The notes under the pieces are model-generated. The model saw only the letters and a program-made list of their open reading frames with translations, ran no database searches and was not told the origin of the DNA. A stretch of 6,981 nucleotides of DNA. Source: Candidatus Pollutiaquabacter sp. Its GTDB lineage: Bacteria > Bacteroidota > Bacteroidia > AKYH767-A > 2013-40CM-41-45. Position numbers and translations under genes: made by a program. Position 1 is the first letter of the stretch, and every line of letters begins with the position of its first letter. Positions 1-6,680 of this stretch are shown here, piece after piece. Location of the stretch: NCBI GenBank assembly GCA_903854075.1, contig CAINVI010000102.1:1-6981 (forward strand), read 5' to 3'.

Positions 1-2268
1 GGGATCGCCGCCGCTCAGGAACGCGAGTACGATTGCATTTTTCTTGATTACAATCTGCCGGGCGCCACCGGCCTGGAAGTACTCACCTCCATTCGTAATA
101 ATGACTGTTCAGCGCCCATCATCATTGTGACTACACACGGCAACATTGACAACGCCATTGAAGTCATGAAGAGCGGTGCGAACGATTACATTACCAAGAA
201 CCTACTTACACCGGAAGGTATAGCACAGAGCCTGCGACATATTCTTCGATTAAAGGATAAAGAGCGCGAACTAAAAGAAACGAAAACAAAACTAGAGACG
301 GTTATCTCCAACTCTCCAATCGTTTTGTACGCGCTGGATCAGGACGGAAAATTCACGCTGTTTGATGGAAAAGGAAGCTCGCTGTTTGGCATACCGGCCA
401 GTTCCATTGTAGGACAACACATTTCCTGTTTCAAGGAAACGATTCCTGTCGCTGAGGCATTATTCCAAAACGGAATGGCCGGAGAGAGTGGCAACGCCGT
501 AACACCGATCGGCGAACATTTTTTTGAGATCCACTATGCACCGATTTTTGACGAGCAGCAAAAAGTGAAAGGCGTTATCGGTGTGGCTTCTGATGTCACT
601 CAGCTGTCGAAAGCAAAAGAAATGGCGGAAGAAGCATCGCGTATGAAGCAGGAATTCATCGCGAACATGAGTCATGAGATTCGAACACCCATGAACGGCA
701 TCATCGGGCTAACCAATATCCTGATGGACACGCCGCTCAACAGCGAACAATACAGCTACTTGAGCTCCATTAAAAAGTGCTCGAATAGCTTACTGGTCAT
801 CATCAATGATATTCTCGACTTTTCAAAAGCGGAACTCGGTAAAATGCATTTCGAAAATGTACCGTTCCGGCTGGTCGATATTGCACAGCATACCAAAGAA
901 CTTTTTGAAACCCGTGCAGCTGAAAAATCGATTGCACTCCACCTGCAGCTCGATCCGTTATTACCGTCTGCAGTAAGCGGCGACCCTACCCGACTAACAC
1001 AGATACTCAACAACCTGGTTGGCAATGCAGTGAAGTTCACGGAAGAAGGAAGTATTTCCATTAGTATGAAGACGCGCCGGTTAAGCAGTCATGATGCCAC
1101 CATCGGATTCGAGATACGCGATACCGGTATCGGAATTCCTCAAGATTGCATCGATACGATTTTTGAAAGTTTCAAGCAGGCCTGCAGTGATACGACTCGT
1201 AAATATGGTGGTACCGGACTTGGACTGAGTATCGTAAAGCAATTGGTGGAACAGCAAGGCGGCCGGATTGCAGCGGATAGCGAACTTGGCAAAGGAAGCG
1301 TATTTTATTTTGAGCTTCCGCTTCAACTTGCCGATGATCGTCAGTTGCAGTTTGCCGAGGTTCGAATGACCGAGACTTTTGATCTCACCGGTATCCGGAT
1401 ACTGCTGGCCGAGGATAATCCCATCAACCAACTTATCGCAAAAAAATTACTGCTCGACATGGGTGCCGAAGTAACGATTGCCGAGAACGGAAAAATCGCC
1501 GTAGAAGAAGTACACCGTCAGCCGTTCGACCTGGTGCTCATGGATATTCAAATGCCGGAGATGAACGGGTACGAAGCGGTTCGTCAGCTTCGTTCAGACG
1601 AATCGGAATCCATCCGAAATCTTCCTGTACTGGCAATGACCGCCCATGCGACCGCTACAGAAAAGGATCGCTGCTTCGAATGCGGCATGAACGAGTACAT
1701 CAGTAAACCCTTTGAACCCGATGCACTGATAAAGTTAATCCAAGCGCTAACCTGTAAGGAAAAGTCGACGTATACCGACTCCCTTGCCTATGCCAACGAC
1801 ATGAAAACTTCAGGTCAACCACTTGTTCCCAATACGGGAATCTTATTCTCCCATACTTCAAAGAATGGAAATTCCCATTTTTCTGGAGCCCGGACTGAAA
1901 AGCAAGCACCTGCTCCGCTACCGCGTATCGACCTTAGCTATCTCAAACAAATTGCCGACGGTAACGATGCCTTCATTGTGGAAATGATTGAAATGTTCCT
2001 TAACAAAACGCCGCAGGCGCTGGAGGAAATGAACACGTATTTCCAGGAACAGAACTGGCAGGAATTGCGACAAATAGCCCACCGTATAAAACCCTCATTC
2101 ACTTATATCGGCTTACCCGACATCCAGAAAACACTGGCAGAAATCGAGCGGTTGACTATCGATCCTCCGCAGGAACCACAAACTGTTAACGCATTGCTGG
2201 TTAAAGTTGATCAGGTAAGCGGCAGTATCTTTTCGCAATTGCAACAAGAATTGCGGAGTTTACGCTAA
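1..2268 (+). CDS. Hybrid sensor histidine kinase/response regulator with Hpt domain (5' end missing)
   Basis: The reading frame is open from base 1, so the gene begins upstream; the first candidate start inside the window (GTG at 127) falls within a receiver domain and is not the real start. Domains, counted from the first codon in the window: end of a receiver domain with Asp16, Thr44 and Lys66; a short charged helix (about 83-100); a PAS domain (about 97-207); HisKA with phospho-acceptor His225 in SHEIRTPMN (bases 673-675); HATPase with an N box (about 334-347), DTGIGIP and GGTGLGLSI; a second receiver with Glu471/Asp472, Asp515 (bases 1543-1545), Thr547 and Lys569; a poorly conserved linker (about 583-639); and an Hpt domain with His694 in AHRIKPSF (bases 2080-2082). 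All phosphotransfer residues are present. No membrane segment is visible, so the visible part looks cytoplasmic. In this family phosphate passes His to Asp to Hpt-His and then to a separate receiver; the receiver gene just downstream is the obvious candidate. The signal sensed is unknown. Confidence 0.96.
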   Translation, partial: GIAAAQEREYDCIFLDYNLPGATGLEVLTSIRNNDCSAPIIIVTTHGNIDNAIEVMKSGANDYITKNLLTPEGIAQSLRHILRLKDKERELKETKTKLETVISNSPIVLYALDQDGKFTLFDGKGSSLFGIPASSIVGQHISCFKETIPVAEALFQNGMAGESGNAVTPIGEHFFEIHYAPIFDEQQKVKGVIGVASDVTQLSKAKEMAEEASRMKQEFIANMSHEIRTPMNGIIGLTNILMDTPLNSEQYSYLSSIKKCSNSLLVIINDILDFSKAELGKMHFENVPFRLVDIAQHTKELFETRAAEKSIALHLQLDPLLPSAVSGDPTRLTQILNNLVGNAVKFTEEGSISISMKTRRLSSHDATIGFEIRDTGIGIPQDCIDTIFESFKQACSDTTRKYGGTGLGLSIVKQLVEQQGGRIAADSELGKGSVFYFELPLQLADDRQLQFAEVRMTETFDLTGIRILLAEDNPINQLIAKKLLLDMGAEVTIAENGKIAVEEVHRQPFDLVLMDIQMPEMNGYEAVRQLRSDESESIRNLPVLAMTAHATATEKDRCFECGMNEYISKPFEPDALIKLIQALTCKEKSTYTDSLAYANDMKTSGQPLVPNTGILFSHTSKNGNSHFSGARTEKQAPAPLPRIDLSYLKQIADGNDAFIVEMIEMFLNKTPQALEEMNTYFQEQNWQELRQIAHRIKPSFTYIGLPDIQKTLAEIERLTIDPPQEPQTVNALLVKVDQVSGSIFSQLQQELRSLR

Positions 2269-2282
2269 AAAGCGTACCTTTC
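2251..2282 (+). promoter_or_regulatory. Candidate Bacteroidota-type promoter ahead of the receiver gene
   Basis: TTG at 2251-2253 is followed after 21 bases by TACCTTTC at 2275-2282, which matches the Bacteroidota -7 box TAnnTTTG at all fixed positions except the last. The spacing fits the usual -33/-7 distance for this phylum. It would start transcription near 2288, about 15 bases before the receiver start codon. The -33 part lies inside the kinase coding region, and the match is imperfect, so this is a weak call. Confidence 0.3.
2261..2276 (+). other. Small hairpin over the kinase stop codon
   Basis: The sequence shows a perfect 6-bp inverted repeat, TACGCT and AGCGTA, around an AAAA loop. 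The kinase stop codon (2266-2268) lies within it. There is no following T tract, so it is not a convincing intrinsic terminator. It may slightly affect transcription or mRNA stability between the kinase and the receiver gene, or be chance. Confidence 0.25.
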
Positions 2283-2294
2283 GTTGTACAACGA
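2281..2294. promoter_or_regulatory. 14-bp perfect palindrome, possible operator
   Basis: TCGTTGTACAACGA reads identically on both strands and sits in the 34-bp gap between the kinase and receiver genes, where the start of transcription of the candidate promoter would fall. Such symmetry is what a dimeric DNA-binding protein recognises. The regulator is not in the window, and no second copy was noticed, so the role is a guess. Confidence 0.3.
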
Positions 2295-2302
2295 TACAGT
2301 GT

Positions 2303-2668
2303 ATGAAAGTACTGGTTTGTGAAGATGATGAGATGGTTCTCAAAATGGTTGAGTTCCGTCTGATAAAAGATGGTTACGAAATCCTGTTGGCGAACGACGG
2401 TAAAGAAGCTATCGAAAAAATAAAAACGCACGCTCCGAGTCTTATCATTACCGATATCATGATGCCCTACCTGACTGGACTAGAAATCGTCCATGAGGTG
2501 CGGTCTGTCATGAAACTTAAAACTCCAATTATCATCGTTTCCTCTATCGGCCTCGAAAAAACCGTTCTTGAAGCTTTTCAACTCGGCGCCGACGATTTCA
2601 TCACGAAGCCCTTCAGCCCCAATGAACTTTCAGTTAGGGTGAAAAAGCTATTGATGGGCATCAATTAA
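2303..2668 (+). CDS. Single-domain (CheY-like) response regulator
   Basis: The 121-residue protein is a receiver domain and nothing else. It has the acidic pocket Glu7-Asp8-Asp9, phospho-acceptor Asp51 in TDIMMP (bases 2453-2455), Ser80/Ser81 at the switch position and Lys102 in the TKPF motif. The ATG start gives an ordinary receiver N terminus, and no ATG lies in frame upstream. There is no DNA-binding or enzymatic output domain, so phosphorylation must act through protein contact or by passing phosphate on. It lies 34 bp after the hybrid kinase, whose Hpt domain is its likely phosphate donor, and 96 bp before the envelope genes. By inference it links the phosphorelay to the polysaccharide machinery; the partner is unknown. 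The family assignment is secure, the pathway is not. Confidence 0.95.
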   Translation: MKVLVCEDDEMVLKMVEFRLIKDGYEILLANDGKEAIEKIKTHAPSLIITDIMMPYLTGLEIVHEVRSVMKLKTPIIIVSSIGLEKTVLEAFQLGADDFITKPFSPNELSVRVKKLLMGIN

Positions 2669-2669
2669 T

Positions 2670-2682
2670 CAACCGACGGTTG
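2670..2682 (+). other. Short hairpin just after the receiver gene
   Basis: CAACCGACGGTTG is a perfect inverted repeat (6-bp arms around one base, or realistically a 5-bp stem with a 3-base loop) starting two bases after the stop codon. It is followed by TTGTAAGATTT rather than a run of T. It could be a weak terminator or attenuator between the receiver and YaiO-like genes, but the missing T tract argues against efficient termination. Confidence 0.3.
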
Positions 2683-2690
2683 TTGTAAGA

Positions 2691-2702
2691 TTTAGGCCTA
2701 AA
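2691..2702. promoter_or_regulatory. 12-bp perfect palindrome in the leader of the YaiO-like gene
   Basis: TTTAGGCCTAAA is identical on both strands. It lies in the 96-bp gap between the receiver and YaiO-like genes, about 63 bp before the TTG start, followed by an AT-rich and pyrimidine-rich stretch (about 2706-2760). I found no perfect TAnnTTTG box in this gap. The palindrome could be an operator; no regulator can be named. Confidence 0.25.
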
Positions 2703-2764
2703 CAGGTCCCTATTTCCTCTCATTTTTACAATATTTACACTTTAATTTCTTTACCCTACTCGTA

Positions 2765-4069
2765 TTGAGCACATCGTTCAAATACCTTCTTTTTTATTGC
2801 TGTCTGGCACTGGCATGCTCTTTGCCTGAAATCGGTTATGGCCAGGGAAAAGGCCGTGATACCACCGTGGTCATTACCGACAAATCAGACATCGATGCGC
2901 TCTTCAAACAAGCGCGTAATTTAGGTAGCTCCGACAATACCGAACAGGCCCGACGTATTTGCCAGAAGATTCTCGAGCGGAATCCCAACTACTACGAAGT
3001 ACGCACGTACCTCGGACGAACTTATGCCTGGGATAAAATGTACGACAACGCCAGAACTGAATTGAGTCGTGTATTGATTGAAAAAGAAAATGATCTGGAT
3101 GCCCTGTCCGCCTTAGTAGATGTGGAAATGTGGTCCGGAAATTATGACATAGCTGCCGACTACCTGAAAATCGGACTAGCCTCCCACCCCACCTCCGAAG
3201 AACTCCTGTTAAAGAAAGCGAAAGTCCAGCTACGACAGAACGACAAGGAAAGCACCGCACTTACTTTACGACGTGTACTCGATATCAATCCGGGCAACAA
3301 GGACGCCCTCAACATGATGATCGCCCTGGACATGGACCGGTTGAACAACCGTTTCCAGCTGCAGTACGAATCCGATTTTTTCGACCGTGATTATAAACCG
3401 CAACAACTTCTTTCCGCCGAAATCAGTCGCTCCTTCAAATTCGGCTCTATGACCATGCGCGGCAGTGCTGCGGACCGATTCGGATACCAGGGTATTCAGT
3501 ACGAAGTAGAGAGCTACGTGCATTTTACGCGGTCAACCTATGCTGATTTGACCATAGGCACTTCCACCTCGCGCATTTTCCCCAAACAGAATTATGGCGC
3601 TGAAGTGTATCAAAAGTTGCCGGCCGGTTTCGAACTGTCCGGCGGACTCCGTTATCTGCAATTCACTCAATCGACCACAATTTTTACCGGTAGCTTATCC
3701 AACTACTATAAAAATTATTGGCTATCGCTACGCATGTTCGTCACACCAAGACAACAAGACACGCTAACCGATGCCTCGTTCATAAAGCGATCGTCGGAAA
3801 CCTTTTTTCTGCGCGTCCGACGGTATCTTGGCGATGCAGACAATTATATCGGTATACGTACCGGTTACGGCGAGTCGCCGGACGACCGTCGTTTTATCAG
3901 CCAGACCATCATTCGACTGCAAACATGGCAAATCGGCCTTGAGTTGCAACGACGTGCCTTCGGCAGGTTCTTCATCAAAGGCGATATCAATTATGCACAG
4001 CAAGAATTACGCAAGGATCAGATATACCAGCGTATTTCATTGGGCTTACAATTAAAAACAAGTTTCTGA
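2765..4069 (+). CDS. YaiO-family TPR and outer-membrane beta-barrel protein
   Basis: The 434-residue protein starts with TTG: no in-frame ATG lies upstream, and the first internal Met is at residue 92, inside the TPR region, whereas the TTG start adds a good signal peptide (Lys6, then a hydrophobic stretch at about 7-18, likely cut before Gln27 in GYGQ). Residues about 43-185 form TPR-like helix pairs (for example NPNYYEVRTYLGRTYAWDKM around 73-92, and EMWSGNYDIAADYLKIGLAS). From about 195 to the end, alternating aromatic strands form a predicted barrel that finishes with KTSF, a terminal Phe typical of BAM substrates. This matches the YaiO family, whose function is not well established. The architecture resembles a small version of PgaA, the PNAG exporter, which also joins periplasmic TPRs to a barrel. 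With a GT2 gene nearby, a role in polysaccharide export or anchoring is a reasonable inference. The CotH-like gene follows after four bases, so the two are almost certainly co-transcribed. Confidence 0.85.
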   Translation: MSTSFKYLLFYCCLALACSLPEIGYGQGKGRDTTVVITDKSDIDALFKQARNLGSSDNTEQARRICQKILERNPNYYEVRTYLGRTYAWDKMYDNARTELSRVLIEKENDLDALSALVDVEMWSGNYDIAADYLKIGLASHPTSEELLLKKAKVQLRQNDKESTALTLRRVLDINPGNKDALNMMIALDMDRLNNRFQLQYESDFFDRDYKPQQLLSAEISRSFKFGSMTMRGSAADRFGYQGIQYEVESYVHFTRSTYADLTIGTSTSRIFPKQNYGAEVYQKLPAGFELSGGLRYLQFTQSTTIFTGSLSNYYKNYWLSLRMFVTPRQQDTLTDASFIKRSSETFFLRVRRYLGDADNYIGIRTGYGESPDDRRFISQTIIRLQTWQIGLELQRRAFGRFFIKGDINYAQQELRKDQIYQRISLGLQLKTSF

Positions 4070-4073
4070 GATT

Positions 4074-5465
4074 ATGCTCGTCACGAATTTCACCTACCGA
4101 CTTATCGCTTGTATCGTCACAATCGTTTTGATCAGCGACACTGTTTCCGGACAGTCCTCTTCGGCACAAGGGGCTTCTAAAGCTTCACCGACTTCCGTGG
4201 CTCCTTCCAAGAAAAAGAAAGCCGACTATGGCAAATCATTCTTTGAAAAAGATTCTGTCCATACTGTCAAAATTAATTTCGTAGAATGCAACTACTGGGA
4301 CTCGCTGATTATTTATAAAAAGCTGCAAGACTCATTGGAGAAACCATACTATATGCAAGCCGCCGTCTCGATAGATGGTAAAACACTTTATTCGTGTGGC
4401 CTACGTTTTAAAGGAGAATCATCCTATCAGTTTTATCCGGGTAAAAAGAAGCCGTTCCGAATAAAATTCGACCGTTATGTAAAAGGACAGGATTTTCAGG
4501 GACTCAAAGAGATCAACCTGAACAACAACTTCAAAGACCCTACGATGATCCGTGAAAAGATTTATCTGGACCTGATGAAGAAGAATAAATTGCCGGCACC
4601 ACGTGCCACCTATGCCAAAGTTTACATTAATGACAAATACCTCGGCCTATACCTAGTCACAGAGAATATAGATGATATATTTCTCGAAACGCGGTTCAAC
4701 GATGATAAAGGAAATTTATTTCAAGGGGAACCGCTGGCAGATTTGGTATACTATGGTAATGATCCAGCAAAATACTATCAGCGGTACATTTTGCGTAATA
4801 ACCGTTCTAAGAACGATTGGACAGATCTCGTCAAGCTGATCAAAGTAATCAATGACACCACGCTCGGCGAAGCAGAATATGTCACCAAACTTGAAGCCAC
4901 ATTCGATATCGACAAGTGTATGAAGGCGTGGGCCATCAACAACTTGTTAGGCAATATTGATGCCTATAACATGTTTTACCCGCACAACTACTTCTTGTAC
5001 CACGATAGTCTTGCAAATAAATGGCATTGGATTTCCCTGGACGGTAACTACTCCTTCGCTGCCTGGAATCCCATCATGAACCTTCCGCAGCTCACGCATA
5101 TGAGTGTGCTGGTTCCCGATACCGTGCCATTCAAAGGCGCGCGCCCGTTGCTCGAACGAACTATTCTCTCCAACAAAACACTTCGCAGCCGCTATCTTAA
5201 AACCGTTCAGAACCTGCTCTACAACGATTTGCAGCAGGAACGTATTGATAAAACCATTGACAGCTTAAGTCTGCGCATTCGAACTGCTGTCTATGCCGAC
5301 GTAAACAAAATGTATTCCAACACTGATTTCGACACGAATATCAGCACCACCATGGGAGATCCGCTGGATCCGGGCAATTTCATTCCCGGACTGAAGGCGT
5401 TCATCGCCGACCGCCGAAAATATGTGGAGCTGGAACTTTCCGACTTGCTCCTAAACGGCGAATAA
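4074..5465 (+). CDS. Secreted CotH-family kinase-like protein
   Basis: The 463-residue protein has a signal peptide (hydrophobic about 9-20, likely cut near SGQ at 25-27), then a Ser/Ala/Lys-rich linker (about 28-50), then the CotH fold. Recognisable CotH elements in order: RFKGESSY (111-118, the usual RGxSS region), KKKPFRIKFD (124-133), LKEINLNNNFKD with the following MIREKIYLDLM helix, VYINDKYLGLYLVTENID (183-200), the GNID motif with Asp296, HNYFLY (304-309) and WISLDGN with Asp323, the likely metal-binding Asp, in a D-x-N form. CotH of Bacillus spores is an atypical kinase that phosphorylates the coat protein CotG; this protein keeps the apparent active-site residues. Its substrate is unknown. 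It begins four bases after the YaiO-like gene, so the two are probably translated together and act in the same compartment, the periplasm or cell surface. Phosphorylation or another modification of a polymer or envelope protein is inferred. Confidence 0.87.
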   Translation: MLVTNFTYRLIACIVTIVLISDTVSGQSSSAQGASKASPTSVAPSKKKKADYGKSFFEKDSVHTVKINFVECNYWDSLIIYKKLQDSLEKPYYMQAAVSIDGKTLYSCGLRFKGESSYQFYPGKKKPFRIKFDRYVKGQDFQGLKEINLNNNFKDPTMIREKIYLDLMKKNKLPAPRATYAKVYINDKYLGLYLVTENIDDIFLETRFNDDKGNLFQGEPLADLVYYGNDPAKYYQRYILRNNRSKNDWTDLVKLIKVINDTTLGEAEYVTKLEATFDIDKCMKAWAINNLLGNIDAYNMFYPHNYFLYHDSLANKWHWISLDGNYSFAAWNPIMNLPQLTHMSVLVPDTVPFKGARPLLERTILSNKTLRSRYLKTVQNLLYNDLQQERIDKTIDSLSLRIRTAVYADVNKMYSNTDFDTNISTTMGDPLDPGNFIPGLKAFIADRRKYVELELSDLLLNGE

Positions 5466-5484
5466 TCTACTTAAAAAGATTGCC

Positions 5485-5492
5485 TAAATTTG
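5485..5492 (+). promoter_or_regulatory. Candidate -7 promoter box for the HEAT-glycosyltransferase genes
   Basis: TAAATTTG is an exact match to the Bacteroidota -7 box TAnnTTTG and lies in the 84-bp gap after the CotH-like gene, 57 bp before the TTG start of the HEAT gene. No TTG is seen at the expected -33 distance, so half of the promoter is missing or degenerate. If used, transcription would start near 5498, giving the HEAT and glycosyltransferase genes a promoter of their own. Confidence 0.35.
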
Positions 5493-5496
5493 AGTT

Positions 5497-5517
5497 GTAG
5501 TACCCGACTACCGTACT
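5497..5517 (+). other. Overlapping alternative inverted repeats in the HEAT gene leader
   Basis: Two mutually exclusive short stems are possible: GTAG (5497-5500) with CTAC (5508-5511), and AGTAC (5499-5503) with GTACT (5513-5517). They fall at the start of the transcript predicted from the TAAATTTG box. The stems are only 4-5 bp, so chance is a serious explanation. Confidence 0.15.
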
Positions 5518-5549
5518 GAAGTCAAGATAACCAAAATATCTCCATCACT

Positions 5550-6680
5550 TTGAACAAACTGCTCCAAATCAACTGGACAGACATACAGTACACCTCCGAG
5601 GAGATGGACCGGGCGATTTATGCGTTCCCGTTACACTTACGGGTACTTATTGCTATTACACTTTTCTTCCTTGCCACAGTACTCATTCTGTTATTCATCA
5701 TTTTGGCCAGCAGAATCAGAAAAACCAAACGAGCAGAGCGCAAGGTGTTTTTACAGAAAAAATACCAGGACGTATTTTCAAAGATTTTATACGACGATCA
5801 TCCGGATTTCAATGTCATCGATCCCAAAGATCTGAAACACAGTTTCGACCGAGACACACTCACTCAGGAAATCGTTCATCTCCACGAAAACTTCAGCGGT
5901 GAAATTGCCGCGCGCTTAGAAGAACTGTTCCGGGCTTCCGGGCTCTACCGCGACTCCATTACCAGACTAAACCACCGGCGGTGGGATAAAAAAGCAGCCG
6001 GTATGCGCGAAATTGCATTGATGAATTTACGCGAAGCCACCGATAAAGTAGCGCCTTACATCACTAGCAAAAACGAGATTCTACGTTACGAGGCCCGCGT
6101 AACCATCATGAAATTGAGCGTAAGTGATCCGTTATCCTTCCTCGACAAAGAAACAGAATGGCTGAGCGACTGGGATCAGGCGAACATATTCACCATGTTA
6201 CGAAAGATGCCTGACAGTGCTATTCCAGACTTTAGCCGCTGGCTAACATCTAAGAATCCCTCTGTCGTTGCTTTTGCCATCAGTATGATTGGCACCTACC
6301 ACCAACACCAAGCGGTGCCACAATTGATCAGCATGCTGGACCATACCGATGAGCGTCAGCGGTTACTCATCATTCGCGCCTTGCGACAGTGCGAAGCAAC
6401 AGTGGCGGAGAAAAAACTGATTGAGCGGTACGAATCGGAAACATCAACGGTTCAGGACGAGATTCTCCACTCCTTCTCAACGCTTGGCGCAACTTCGGCT
6501 ATCCAGTTCCTTGACCGACTGCTGGAACAACCCCAAGAAGATATTGCGCAAACCATCCTAATCATCCGGTCCTTATTATCCGCAGGTCCTGTCGGAATCT
6601 CAGCCGTCGATAAGCGACTGCAACACGGCGACGATCGACTTCAAATGGCTATTCATCACGCAAAAGACCAACGCTTATGA
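5550..6680 (+). CDS. Membrane-anchored HEAT-repeat protein
   Basis: The 376-residue protein has one strong membrane segment (about 30-53, rich in Leu/Ile/Phe) followed at once by a basic patch (RIRKTKRAERK, 55-65), so the large C-terminal part should be in the cytoplasm. From about 145 to 345 it consists of helix pairs of HEAT type, for example GMREIALMNLREATDKVAPYI, NPSVVAFAISMIGTYHQHQA and ERQRLLIIRALRQCEATVAE. HEAT arrays usually hold protein partners; no catalytic motif is visible. The start is uncertain: TTG at 5550 gives the longest form, whereas ATG at 5604 gives a protein 18 residues shorter that still keeps the whole membrane segment. The gene end overlaps the glycosyltransferase start (ATGA), so the two are translationally coupled and probably form a complex. 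A role as regulatory or co-polymerase partner of the synthase, possibly the receiver's target, is inferred. Confidence 0.82.
   Translation: MNKLLQINWTDIQYTSEEMDRAIYAFPLHLRVLIAITLFFLATVLILLFIILASRIRKTKRAERKVFLQKKYQDVFSKILYDDHPDFNVIDPKDLKHSFDRDTLTQEIVHLHENFSGEIAARLEELFRASGLYRDSITRLNHRRWDKKAAGMREIALMNLREATDKVAPYITSKNEILRYEARVTIMKLSVSDPLSFLDKETEWLSDWDQANIFTMLRKMPDSAIPDFSRWLTSKNPSVVAFAISMIGTYHQHQAVPQLISMLDHTDERQRLLIIRALRQCEATVAEKKLIERYESETSTVQDEILHSFSTLGATSAIQFLDRLLEQPQEDIAQTILIIRSLLSAGPVGISAVDKRLQHGDDRLQMAIHHAKDQRL

Noticed and set aside
460..1431. Antisense open frames opposite the kinase gene
   Set aside because: They lie wholly opposite conserved PAS, HisKA and HATPase coding sequence, show no domain-like sequence and are explained as frame shadows.
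127..2268. GTG at 127 as the start of the kinase gene
   Set aside because: The frame is open to base 1 and encodes the upstream half of a receiver domain, including its phospho-acceptor Asp (46-48), so GTG 127 is an internal codon.
2261..2682. Intrinsic terminators after the kinase and receiver genes
   Set aside because: Both hairpins are short, and neither is followed by a run of T, so they are listed only as inverted repeats.
2765..2830. Lipoprotein signal (ALAC) in the YaiO-like protein
   Set aside because: The order of residues before the Cys (Ala-Leu-Ala) does not fit the lipobox well, and a barrel ending in Phe is better served by ordinary signal peptidase cleavage at GYG/Q.
2904..4003. 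Open frames on both strands inside the YaiO-like gene
   Set aside because: They overlap a gene with a clear signal peptide, TPRs and barrel; their translations are rich in Arg, Cys and Ser without recognisable structure.
5594..5606. GAGGAG before ATG 5604 as a ribosome binding site proving that start
   Set aside because: The motif directly abuts the ATG with no spacing, and the other genes here do not use Shine-Dalgarno sequences, so it does not decide the start; ATG 5604 remains an alternative only.
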